NCBI GenBank assembly: GCA_011799875.1
Contig: CM022297.1
Coordinates: 534,349,479-534,413,478, forward strand
Length of the DNA: 64,000 nt
Direction: 5' to 3'
From: Thinopyrum elongatum
Taxonomy: Eukaryota; Streptophyta; Magnoliopsida; Poales; Poaceae
The translations under genes and the position numbers were made by a program. Under the pieces are notes generated by a model. The model saw only the letters and a list, made by a program, of their open reading frames with translations, ran no database searches and was not told the origin of the DNA. Positions 11,301 through 22,251 of the stretch are shown here, one piece after another. Each line of letters begins with the position of its first letter. Positions within the stretch are counted from its first letter, which is position 1.

Positions 11301-13039
11301 TATTGGAAATATTCCCAAGAGGCAATAATAAATTGGTTATTATCATATTTCCCTGTTCATGATAATCGTTTATTGTCCATGCTAGAATTGTATTGATCGG
11401 AAACTCAAATACATGTGTGGATACATAGACAACAATATGTCCCTAGTGAGCCTCTACTAGACTAGCTCGTTGATCAAAGATGGTTAAGGTTTCCTAACCA
11501 TAGGCATGAGTTGTCATTTGATAACGGGGTCACATCATTAGGAGAATGATGTGATGGACTAGACCCGATCGTAAGCTTAGCATCAGATCATTTAAGTTAT
11601 TTGCTATAGCTTTCTTCATGTCAAGTATCTGTTCCTTTGACCATGAGATCATGCAACTCACTGACACCGGAGGAGTACCATGTGTGTATCAAACGTCACA
11701 ACGTAACTGGGTGACTACAAAAATGCTCTACAGGTATCTCCGAGGGTGTCTGTTGAGTTGGCATGGATCAAGACTGGGATTTGTCACTTCGTATGACGGA
11801 GAGGTATCTCAGGGCCCACTCGGTAATACAGCATCACAATAAGCTTGCAAGCAATGTGACTAAAGAGTTAGACATGGGATCTTGTATTACGGTACGAGTA
11901 AAGAGACTTGCCGATAACGAGATTGAACTAGGTATAGAGATACCGACGATCGAATCTCGGGCAAGTAACATACCGATGGACAATGGGAATTGTATACGGG
12001 ATTAATTGAATCCTTGACATCATGGTTCAACCGATAAAGATCTTCGTGGAATATGTAGGAACCAATATGGGCATCCAGGTCCCGCTATTGGTTATTGACC
12101 AGAGAGGAGTCTCGGTCATGTCTACATGATTCTCGAACCCGTAGGGTCGCACGCTTAACGTTCGGTAGCGCTAGGGTATTATTGAGATATTAATAGTGGA
12201 AATTTCGAAGGTTGTTCGGAGTCCCGGATGGGATCTGGGACATCACGAGGAGCTCCGGAATGGTCCGGAGGTAAAGATTCATATATGGAAAGTTGTTATC
12301 GGGGTTCCAGAAAAAGTTTGAGTTTTTTCGGTATTGTACCGGGAAGGTTCTAGAAGGTTCCGGAGTGGGGCCCACCTGCATGGGGGGACCCACATGAACG
12401 TGGGTAGTTGGGAAATTCCCTACAACCCTGGTCTAGGCGCACCAAGATCCTCCCTTGAAAGGAATAGTATCATATCCCAAAGGGATAAGATCAGGATCTC
12501 TAAAAAGGGGGATAGCGATCGGTGGGGAAGGAAAGGAGGGATTTCCTTCCTCCCCCTTTGACCAACGCCCCTAGGGCCTTGGAGGCAAGCCACCAGCCCC
12601 CTCCACACCTATATAAAGGTGGGGAGGCGTTAGGGGCAGCCACCCTTCGCCCCTTGCCCGTTACCTCTCCCAACTCCTCCCACATTTCACCGGTACGCGC
12701 TTGGCGAAGCCCTGCCGGAGTTCTGCTGCCACCACCACCACCATGCCATCGTGTTGGTTCAGATCTCATCTACCTCCTCTCCCTCCCTTGCTGGATCAAG
12801 AAGGAGAGGATACCGCCGAGCCGTACGTGTGCTAAACTCGGAGGTGCCGCACGTGCGGTACTTGGATCGGATTGGATCTCGACGCGAGTACGACTACGCC
12901 AACCACGATCTCTAGATCGTTAACGTTTTCAGTTTACAAGGGTATGTAGACACCACTCTCCTCTCGTAGATGTGCATCTCCTAGATTGATCTTGGTGAGC
13001 GTAGGAATTTTTTTGTTTCCCATGCAACGTTCCCCAACA
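11301..13039 (+). mobile_element. 5' LTR of the outer Copia element
   Basis: It is 1739 bp and ends in TTCCCCAACA. The first bases read TATTGG instead of the family's TGTTGG, so the terminal TG has mutated; the 3' LTR start at 18069 keeps TGTTGG. A TATA box, TATATAAA, lies at 12610-12617, followed by the transcribed R/U5 part. In a sample of about 280 bases near the start I count about 7 substitutions against the 3' LTR. Confidence 0.92.
12610..12617 (+). promoter_or_regulatory. TATA box of the outer Copia 5' LTR
   Basis: TATATAAA is preceded by C-rich sequence and followed within about 60 bases by conserved LTR sequence. The equivalent box is at 32231-32238 in the 3' LTR. In BARE-type LTRs transcription starts downstream of such a box; activity here is not shown. 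Confidence 0.55.
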
Positions 13040-14339
13040 GTGGCATCATGAGCTAGGTCTATGCGTAGATGACATCACGAGTAGAACACAAAAGAGTTTG
13101 TGGGCGTTGATATTCAGATTGCTTCCTTCCTTGGTCTTTTCTTGATTCAGCGGTATTGTGGGATGAAGCAGCCCGGACCAACTTTACATGTCCATGTACA
13201 TGAGACCGGTTCCATCGACTGACATGTGACTTTGTTGCATAAAGATGGCTGGCGGGTGTCTGTCTCTCCCACCTTAGTTGAATCGGATTCGACAAAGGTG
13301 GTCCTTGTAGAAGGTTAAATAGCAACTTGCATATCACCGTTGTGGTTTTGCGTAGGTAAGAATCGTTCTTGCTAGATACCCATAGCAGCCACGTAAAAGA
13401 TGCAACAACAATTAGAGGACGTCTAACTTGCTTTTGCAGGGTATGTTGTGATATGATATGGCCAAAGACATGATGAAATATATTTGATGTATGAGATGAT
13501 CATGTTTGTAATAGTTTATATTGACTTGCATGTCGATGCATACGGCAACCAGCAGGAGCCATAGGGTTGTCTTTAATTATTGTATGACCTGCGTGTCAAT
13601 CATTAAGCACTATGTAATGCTTTACTTTATCGCTAAGTGGTAGCAATAGTAGTAGAAGCATGGTTGGCGTGACAACCCCGATGGCGACACGATGATGGAG
13701 ATCATGATGATAGAGATCATGGTGTCATGCCGGTGACGATGGAGATCATGCCGATGCTTTGGATATGGGGATCAAAAGCACAAGTTGATGGCCATATCAT
13801 GTCACTTATGATTTGCATGTGATGTTAATCCTTTTATGCATCTTATTTTGCTTAGGACGACGGTAGCATTATAAGGTGATCCCTCACTAAAATTTCAAGA
13901 TAAAATTGTGTTCTCCCCAAGTGTGCACCGTTGCGAAAGTTTGTCGTTTCGAAGCACCACGTGATGATCGGGTGTGATAGACTCTACGTTCACATACAAT
14001 GGGTGCAAGCCAGTTTTGCACATGCGGAACACTTGGGTTAAACTTGACGAGCCTAGCATGTATAGACATGGCCTCGGGACACAAGAGACCGAAAGGTCGA
14101 ACATGAGTCATATAGTAGATATGATCAACATGGAGATGTTCACCATTGAAACCACCTCATCTCACGTGATGATCGGACTTGGGTTGGTGAATTTGGATCG
14201 TGTTACACTCAGACAACCGGAGGGATGTTGATTTGAGTGGGAGTTCTTAAGTAATATGATTAATTGAACTCATTTATCATGAACATAGTATAAATTGTCT
14301 TTGCAAATTATGTTGTAGATCAATAGCTCACGCTATAGC
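13040..14339 (+). other. Primer-site region and long untranslated leader of the outer Copia element
   Basis: A degraded initiator-tRNA-Met primer site (TGGCATCATGAGC instead of TGGTATCAGAGC) follows the LTR at 13041. The next 1.3 kb has no coding frame of interest and matches, base for base over long stretches, the leader of the inner element at 19960-21239. It includes repeats of the GATGGAGATCAT type around 13690-13760. Confidence 0.75.
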
Positions 14340-15115
14340 TCCCTGTTTTAATACGTTCCTAGAGAAAGACTAAGTTGAAAGATATTGTAAGCAATTATGC
14401 GGACTAGGTCCGTAGTCTGATGATTGTCCTCACTGCCACAGAGGAGGCTTATGTCCTTGATGCATCGCTTGGTGTACCAACCCCTCTAGCGTCGTCTGTG
14501 GATGTTGTGAACATCTAGCAGGCACGTTTTGATGACTACTTCATAGTTTAGTGTGCCATGCTTTATGGCTCAGAGTCGGGGCTTCAAAGAAATTTTGAAC
14601 GCCATGGAACATATGAGAAGTTCCAAGAGCTGAAATTGGTATTTCAGGCTCATGCCCATGTTGAGAGGTATGAGACCTCTGACAAGTTCTTTGCCTACAA
14701 GATGGAGGAGAATAGCTCAGCCAGTGAGCATGTGCTCAGAATGTCTGGGTGCTACAATCGCTTGAATCAAGTGGGAGTTAATCTTCCAGATAAGATAGTG
14801 ATTGACAAAGTTCTCCAGTCACTATCACCAAGCTACTAGAGCCTCGTGTTGAACTACAAGCAAGGGATGGAGATGATCCTGGAGCTGTTTGCGGTGCTTA
14901 AGGCCGCGAAGGTAGAAATCAAGAAGGAGCATCAAGTGTTGATGGTTAACAAGACCACTGGTTTCAAGAAGGGCAAGGGCAAGAAGGGAAACTTCATGAA
15001 TGGCAAGCCAGTTCCCGCTCCACTGAAGAAACCCAAGGTTGAACCTAAACCCGAGACTAAGTGCTTCTATTGTAAGGGGAACGGTCACTGGTAGCGGAAC
15101 TACCCCAAATACTTG
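14340..15115 (+). pseudogene. gag: Broken gag of the outer Copia element
   Basis: Capsid-type Copia gag sequence is recognisable in 14558-14839 (ERYETSDKFFAYKMEENSS), followed after a TAG by a basic stretch at 14846-15094. The zinc knuckle CFYCKGNGH is seen near 15061, but its last cysteine is replaced by tyrosine and a TAG falls right after the histidine-tryptophan. An upstream part (14340-14557) has several stops. The protein would package RNA in the virus-like particle if intact; this copy cannot make it. Confidence 0.85.
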
Positions 15116-15179
15116 GTAGATAAGAAGGCTGGCAACTTCAACAAAAGTATATTTGATATACATGTTATTGATGTGTACC

Positions 15180-17960
15180 TTACTAGTACTCCTAGTAGCA
15201 CCTAGGTATTAGATACCGGTTCAGTTGCTAATATTGGTAGCTTGAAACAAAAGCTACGGAATAAATGGAGACTAGCTAAGGGCGAGGTGACAATGTGTGT
15301 TGGTAATGTTTCCAAGGTTGATGTGATCACCATCGCATGCTCCCTCTACCTTCGGGATTAGTGTTGAACCTAGAAAAATGTTATTTGGTGTCTGCATTGA
15401 GCATGAACATGATTAGATCTTGTTTATTGCAATACGGTTATTCGTTTAAGTCAGAGAATAATGGTTATTTTGTTTACATGAATAATACCTTCTATGGTCA
15501 TGCACCCAAGGTGAATGGTTTATTGAATCTCGATCGTAGTGATACACATGTTCATAACATTGATGCCAAAAGATGTAGAGTTGATAATGATAGTACCACT
15601 TTCTTGTGGCACTGCTGCTTAGGTCATATTGAGTAAAGCGCATGAAGAAACTCCATGCTGATGGAATTTTGGAGTCACTTGATTTTGAATCACTTGACAT
15701 ATGCGAACCATGCCTCATTGGCAAGATGACTAAAACCCCGTTTTATGGAACAATGGAACGGGCAAGTGACTTGTTGGAAATCATACATGCTGATGTGTGC
15801 GGTCCGATGAGTGTTGACGCGTGCAGTGGATATCGTTATTTCCTCACCTTCACCGATGATTTGAGTAGATATGGGTATGTTTACTTAATGAAGCATAAGT
15901 CTGAAACATTTGAAAAGTTCAAGCAATTTCAGAGTGAAGTTGAGAATCATCGTAACAAGAAGATTAAATTCCTACGATCCGATCGAGGGGGAGAATATCT
16001 AAGTTATGAGTTTGGCAATCACTTAAGACAATGTGGATGTTTCACAGTTGACGCCACCTGGAACACCACAACGTAATGGTGTGTCCGAATGTCGTAATCG
16101 TACCTTATTGGATATGGTGCGTTCTATGAAGTCTCTTGCTGATCTACCACTATTGTTTTGGGGTTATGCATTAGAGACAACTTCATTCACTTTAAATAGG
16201 GCACCATCCAATTCTGTGAAGACGACACCGTATGAACTGTGGTTTGGCAAGAAACCTAAGTTGTCGTTTCTTAAGGTTTGGGGCTGCGATGCTTATGTCA
16301 AAAGGCTTCAGCCGGAAAAGCTCGAACCCAAAGCGGACAAATGCGTCTTCATAGGATACCCAAAAGAGACGGTTGGGTATACCTTCTATCTCAGATCGAA
16401 AGGCAAAGTGTTTGTCGCTAAGAACAGGACCTTTATTGAGAAAGAGTTTCTCTCAAAAGAATTGAGAGGGAGGAAGATACAACTTGATGAGGTTGTTGAA
16501 CCTTTACTTCAACCAGAGAGTAGTGCAGCACAGAAAGTTGTTTCTGTGGCACCTACGTTAGTTGAAGAGGAAGCTAATAATGATGATCATGAAGTTTCGA
16601 ATCAAGTTACTATCAAACCTCGTAGGTCGACAAGGGTACGTACAGCTTCTGAGTGGTACGGTAACCCTATCTTAGAGGTCATGTTGTTGGACAACGGTGA
16701 ACCTACGAGCTATGGAGAAGCGATGGTGGGCCCGGATTACAAAAAATGGCTAGGAGCCATGAAATCAGAGATAGGATCCATGTATGAGAACAAAGTATGT
16801 ACTTTGGTGGACTTGCCCGATGATCGGCAAGCCATTGGGAATAAATGGATCTTTAAGAAGAAGACATACGCTGATTGTAATGTCACCATTTATGAAGCTC
16901 GACTTGTCGCAAAAAAGTTTCCGACAAGTTCAAGGAGTTGACTATGATGAAACTTTCTCACCCATAGCGACGCTAAAGTCTGTTTGAATTATGTTAGTAG
17001 TTGCTGCATTTTCAATTACGAAATTTGGCAGATGGATGTCAAAACAAAGTTTCCTTGACAGTTTCCGTGAGGAAAGGTTGTATGTGATACAACCAGAAGG
17101 TTTTGTCAATCCTAAGGATGCTAAAAGTTATGGAAGCTCCAGCGATCCTTCTATGGACTGGAGCAAGCATCTCGGAGTTGGAACATATGCTTGGATGAGG
17201 TGATCAAAGCTTTTGGGTTAATACGAAGTTTGCAAGAAACTTGTATTTACAAGAAAGTGAGTGGGAGCACTATAACATTTCTGATAAGTATATGTGGATG
17301 ACATATTGTTGATCAGAAATGATGTAGAATTTCTGGAAAGCATAAAGGGTTGTTTGAAAGGAGTTTTTCAAAGGAAGACCTAGGTAAAGCTGCTTACATA
17401 TTGGGCGACAAGATCTATAGAGATAGATCAAGACGCTTGATAAGACTTTCACAGAGCACATACCTTGACATGATTTTGAAGGAGTTAAAAATGGATCAGT
17501 CAAAGAAGGAGTTCTTGCCTGAGTTGTAAGGTGTGAAGTGGAGTAAGACTCAAAGCTCGACCATGATAGAAGAAAGAAAAAGGACGAAGGTCGTCCCCTA
17601 TGCCTTAGCCATAGGCTCTATACGATATGCCATGCTGTGTACCGCACCTGAGGTGTGCCTTGCCACATGTTTAGCAAGGGGTACAAGAGTGATCCAGGAG
17701 TGGATCACTGGACAGCGGTCAAAATTATCCTTAGAGGAATAAGGAAATGTTTCTCGGTTATGGAGGTGATAAAGAGTTCGACGTAAAGGGTTACGTCGAT
17801 GCAAGCTTTAACACCAATCCGGAAGACTCTGAGTAGCAAACTGGATACGTATAGTGGAGCAGCCATTTGGAATAGCTCCAAGTGGAGCATGGTAGCAGCA
17901 TCTACAATATGACATAAAGATTTGCGAAGTACACACGGATCTGAATGTTGTAGACCCATT
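15180..17960 (+). pseudogene. pol: Broken pol (protease, integrase, RT, RNase H) of the outer Copia element
   Basis: Order is Copia-type: protease (LDTGSVANI near 15210), GAG-preintegrase, integrase and RT. Integrase keeps SDRGGEY and the glutamate in NGVSECRNRTL, split over open frames at 15642-16076 and 16033-16941. The RT part is shifted and truncated: the MDVK motif is followed by a disrupted reading frame near 17035, and the YVDD codons near 17292 are out of frame with a stop. RNase H remnants reach about 17960 (VDASF-like and ADPLTK-like pieces). Many single-base losses and stops show long decay. Confidence 0.88.
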
Positions 17961-18068
17961 GACTAAAACCTCTCTCACAAGCGAAACATGATAATACCCC
18001 ATAACTCTTTGGGTGTTAATCACATGGTGATGTGAACTAGATTGTTCACTCTAGTGCAAGTGGGAGAC

Positions 18069-18208
18069 TGTTGGAAATATGCCCTAGAGGCAATAATAAA
18101 TTGGTTATTATCATATTTCCCTATTCATGATAATCATTTATTATCCATGCTAGAATTGTATTGATCGGAAACTCAAATACATGTGTGGATACATAGACAA
18201 CAATATGT
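18069..18208 (+). mobile_element. 3' LTR of the outer Copia element, first part
   Basis: It begins TGTTGGAAATATGCCC right after the polypurine tract AAGTGGGAGAC (18058-18068). It is interrupted after 140 bases by the inner element, with TATGT duplicated at 18204-18208 and 31058-31062. Confidence 0.92.
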
Positions 18209-19959
18209 TGAAGGAAATATGCCCTAGAGGCAATAATAAAGTTGTTATTTATATTTCCTTATATCATGATAAATGTTTATTATTCATGCTAGAATTGTAT
18301 TAACCGGAAACTTGATACATGTGTGAATACATAGACAAAACAAAGTGTCCCTAGTATGCCTCTACTTGACTAGCTCGTTAATCAAAGATGGTTAAGTTTC
18401 CTGACCATAGACATGTGTTGTCATTTGATAAACGGGATCACATCATTAGGAGAATGATGTGATGGACGAGACCCATCCGTTAGCTTAGCATAATGATCGT
18501 TAAGTTTTATTGCTATTGCTTTCTTCATGACTTATACATATTCCTCTGACTATGAGATTATGCAACTCCCGAATACCGGAGGAACACTTTGTGTGCTATC
18601 AAACATCACAACGTAACTGGGTGATTATAAAGATGCTCTACAGGTGTCTTCGAAGGTGTTTGTTGGGTTGGCATAAATCGAGATTAGGATTTGTCACTCC
18701 GAGTATCAGAGAGGTATCTCTGGGCCCTCTCGGTAATGCACATCATATGAAGCCTTGCAAGCAATGTGACTAATGAGTTAGTTGCGGGATGATGCATTAC
18801 GGAACGAGTAAAGAGACTTGCCGGTAACGAGATTGAACTAGGTATGATGATACCGATGATCGAATCTCGGGCAAGTAACATACCGATGACAAAGGGAATA
18901 ACGTATGTTGTTATGCAGTTTGACCGATAAAGATCTTCGTAGAATATGTAGGAGCCAATATGAGCATCCAGGTTCCGCTATTGGTTATTGACCGGAGATG
19001 TGTCTCGGTCATGTCTACATAGTTCTCGAACCCGTAGGGTCCGCACGCTTAACGTTCGATGACGATTTGTATTATGAGTTATGTGATTTGATGACTGAAG
19101 TTTGTTCGGAGTCCCGGATGAGATCATGGACATGACGAGGAGTCTCTAAATGGTCGAGAGGTAAAGATTCATATATTGGAAGGCTATATTCGGACATCGG
19201 AAAGGTTCCGAGTGATTCGGGTATTTTTCGGAGTACCGGGGAGTTACGGGAATTCACCGGGAGAAGTAATGGGCCTTATTGGGCCATACGGGAGGAGGTG
19301 GCGCGCGCCACCCCATGGGTCCGAATTGGACTAGGGGAAGGGGGCGGCGCCCCCTTGCCCTTTCCTACTCCCTCTCTCTTTCCCTCTTTCCTTCTCTCCT
19401 ACTCTGAAAAGGGAAATGGATTCCTACTAGGACTTGGAAGTCCTAGTAGGACTCCATACACTTGGCGCGCCCCTAGGAGGGCCGGCCTCTCTCCCTCCCT
19501 CCTTTATATACGGGGGAGGGGGGCACCCCAAAGGCACACCAAGATTTGTCTTAGCCGTGTGCGGTGCCCCCCTCCACAGTTACAGACCTCGGTCATATCG
19601 TCGTAGTGCCTAGGCGAAGCCCTGCGCCGGTAACTTCATCATCACCGTCGCCACGCTGTCGTGCTGACGAAACTCTCCCTCGTCCTCAACTGGATCAAGA
19701 GCTCGAGGGAAGAACGTGTGCTGAACTCGGAGGTGCCGTACGTTCGGTGCTTGATCGGTTGGATCACGAAGACGTTCGACTACATCAACCGCGTTAAGCT
19801 AACGCTTCCGCTTTCGTTCTACGAGGGTACGTGGACATACTCTTCCCTCTCATTGCTATGCATAGACCTGGCTCGGATGAGAGATCTACTCGTTGGGGAA
19901 CATGCATCTCCTAGATAGATCTTGCATGAACGAGTTTTTGAAATTGCATGTTCCCCAAC
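18209..19959 (+). mobile_element. 5' LTR of the inner Copia element, with an inverted insertion near its end
   Basis: About 1750 bp. A TATA-type motif, TTTATATA, lies at 19503-19510. Compared with the 3' LTR it lacks about 25 bases near 19288 and has gained about 44 bases near 19861-19904 that are the reverse complement of its own downstream junction. The final A of the CCCCAACA terminus is not present. Confidence 0.9.
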
Positions 19960-19995
19960 GAGTAGATCTCTCATCCGAGCCAGGTCTATGCATAG
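19856..19995. repeat. Perfect 51-bp inverted repeat over the LTR/primer-site junction
   Basis: Arms 19856-19906 and 19945-19995 are exact reverse complements, separated by 38 bp. The right arm spans the LTR end (TTCCCCAAC) and the altered primer-site region. The left arm is extra sequence inside the LTR that the 3' LTR lacks. RNA from this region would fold into a strong hairpin. Confidence 0.95.
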
Positions 19996-21239
19996 ATGAT
20001 ATGCACGAGTAGAACACAAAGAGTTGTGGGCGATAATAGTCATACTGCTTACCACCAACGTCTTACTTTGATTCGGCGGTATTGTTCGATGAAGCGGCCC
20101 GGACCGACATTACATGACCGCGTTCATGAGACTGGTTCTACCGACGTGCTTTGCACACAGGTGGCTGGCGGGTGTCTATTTCTCTAACTTTAGTTGAATC
20201 GAGTTTGACTACGGCCGGTCCTTGTTGAAGGTTAAAACAACATACTTGACGAAAAATCATTGAGGTTTTGATGCGTAGGTAAGAACAGTTCTTACTAGAA
20301 GCCTGTAGCAGCCACGTAAAACTTGCAACAACAAAGTAGAGGACGTGTAACTTGTTTTTGCAGGGCATGTTGTGATGTGATATGGTTAAGACATGATGTG
20401 ATACACATTATTGTATGAGATGATCATGTTTTGTAAAAGTTATCGGCAACTGGCAGGAGCCTTATGGTTGTCGCTTTATTGTATGAAATGCAATCGCTAT
20501 GTAATTGCTTTACTTTATCACTATGTGTTAGCGATAGTTGTAGAAGCAATAGTTGGCGAGGCGACAACGACGCTATGATGGAGATCAAGGTATCAAGCCG
20601 GTGACGATGGAGATCATGATGGTGCTTTGGAGATGGAGATCAAAGGCACAAGATGATGATGGCCATATCATGTCACATATTTTGATTGCATGTGATGTTT
20701 ATCTTTTATGCATCTTATTGTGCTTAGTACGGCGATAGCATTATAAGATGATCCCTCACTAAATTTCAAGGTATAGGTGTTCTCCCTAAGTATGCACCAT
20801 TGCGAAAGTTCTTCGTGCTGAGACACCACGTGATGATCGGGTGTGATAGGCTCTACGTTCAAATACAATGGGTGCAAGACAGTTTTGCTCATGCGGAATA
20901 CTCGGGTTAAACTTGACGAGCCTAGCATATGCAGATATGGCCTCTGAACATTGAGACCGAAAGGTCGAACATGAATCATATAGTAGATATGATCAACATA
21001 GAGATGTTCACCATTGAAAACTACTCCATCTCACGTGATGATAGGACATGGTTTAGTTGATATGGATCACGTGATCATTTAGATGACTAGAGGGATGTCT
21101 ATCTAAGTGGGAGTTCTTAAGTAATATGATTAATTGAACTTTAATTTATCATGAACTTAGTCCTGGTAGTATTTGCAAATTATGTTGTAGATCAATAGCT
21201 CGCGTATAGCTCCCCTATTTTATTTTTTGATATGTTCCT
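19960..21239 (+). other. Leader of the inner Copia element, primer site rearranged
   Basis: The expected TGGTATCAGAGC primer site is replaced by GAGTAGATCTCTCATCCGAG before the conserved GCCAGGTCTATGC, so priming by tRNA-Met would probably fail. The rest is untranslated leader homologous to 13040-14339, with no supported ORF. Confidence 0.75.
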
Positions 21240-22020
21240 AGAGAAAACTAAATTGAAAGATGATAGTAGCAATGATGCGGACTGGGTCCGTGATCTGAGG
21301 AATATCCTCGTTGCTGCATAGAAGAATTATGTCCTTGATGCACCGCTAGGTGACAGACCTATTGCAGGAGCAGATGCAGACGTTATGAACGTTTGGCAAG
21401 CTCGATATGATAACTACTTGATAGTTTAGTGCACCATGCTTTACGGCTTAGAACCGGGACTTCAAAAACATTTTGAACGCCATGGAGCATATGAGATGTT
21501 CCAAAGAGATGAAATTGGTATTTCAGACTCATGCCCATGTCGAGAGGTATGAGACCTCTGACAAGTACTTTGCCTACAAGATGGCGGAGAATAGCTCAGC
21601 TAGTGAGCATGTGCTCAGAATGTTTGGGTACTACAATCGCTTGAATCAAGTGGGAGTTAATCTTCCAGATAAGATAGTGATTGACAGAGTTCTCTAGTCA
21701 CTATCACCAAGTTACTAGAACTTCATGATGAACTATAATATGCAATAGATGGCGAAAATGATTCCCAAGCTCTTCGCGATGCTAAAATTGGCGAAGGTAG
21801 AAATCAAGAAATAGCATCAAGTGTTGATGGTTGACAAGACCACTAGTTTCAAGAAAAGGGCGAGGGCAAGAAAGGGAACTTCAAGAAGAATGGAAAGCAA
21901 GTTGTCACTCCCGTGAAGAAGCCCAAGTCTGGACCTAAGCCTGATACTGAGTGCTTCTACTGCAAAGGAAATGGTCACTAGAAACAGAACTACCCCAAAT
22001 TTTTGGCGGATAAGAAGGAT
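21240..22020 (+). pseudogene. gag: Broken gag of the inner Copia element
   Basis: Gag sequence runs from a LEKT-like start region to a zinc knuckle near 21951-21985. An open piece at 21473-21697 contains ERYETSDKYFAYKMAENSS. Stops interrupt before and after it. The knuckle reads CFYCKGNGH then a stop, and its final cysteine codon is TAC (tyrosine), the same change as in the outer element. The shared change suggests descent from related, already defective templates. Confidence 0.85.
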
Positions 22021-22251
22021 GGCAAAGTAAACAAAAGTATATTTGATATACATGATATTGATGTGTATTTTACTAGTGTTCATAGTAGCCCCTGGGTATT
22101 TGATACCGGTTCAGTTGCTAACATTAGTAACTCGAAACAGGAGTTGCAAAATGAACAGAGACTAGTTAATGACGAGGTGACGATGTGTGTTGGAAGTGAT
22201 TCCAAGGTTGATAAGATCACCATCGCACACTCCCTCTACCTTCGGGATTAG
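22003..22251 (+). pseudogene. Protease segment of the inner Copia element
   Basis: This open piece of 82 codons holds the aspartic protease active site, FDTGSVANIS (near 22098-22127), in the Copia position between the zinc knuckle and integrase. It ends in a TAG at 22249-22251, close to where the 684-codon frame opens in another register. The protease itself looks usable but is cut off from gag and pol. Confidence 0.8.

Noticed and set aside
12522..12923. 133-codon frame at the end of a Copia LTR
   Set aside because: It covers the TATA box and leader of the LTR; the copy at 32121-32550 is broken differently. Proline/arginine-rich, not a protein family.
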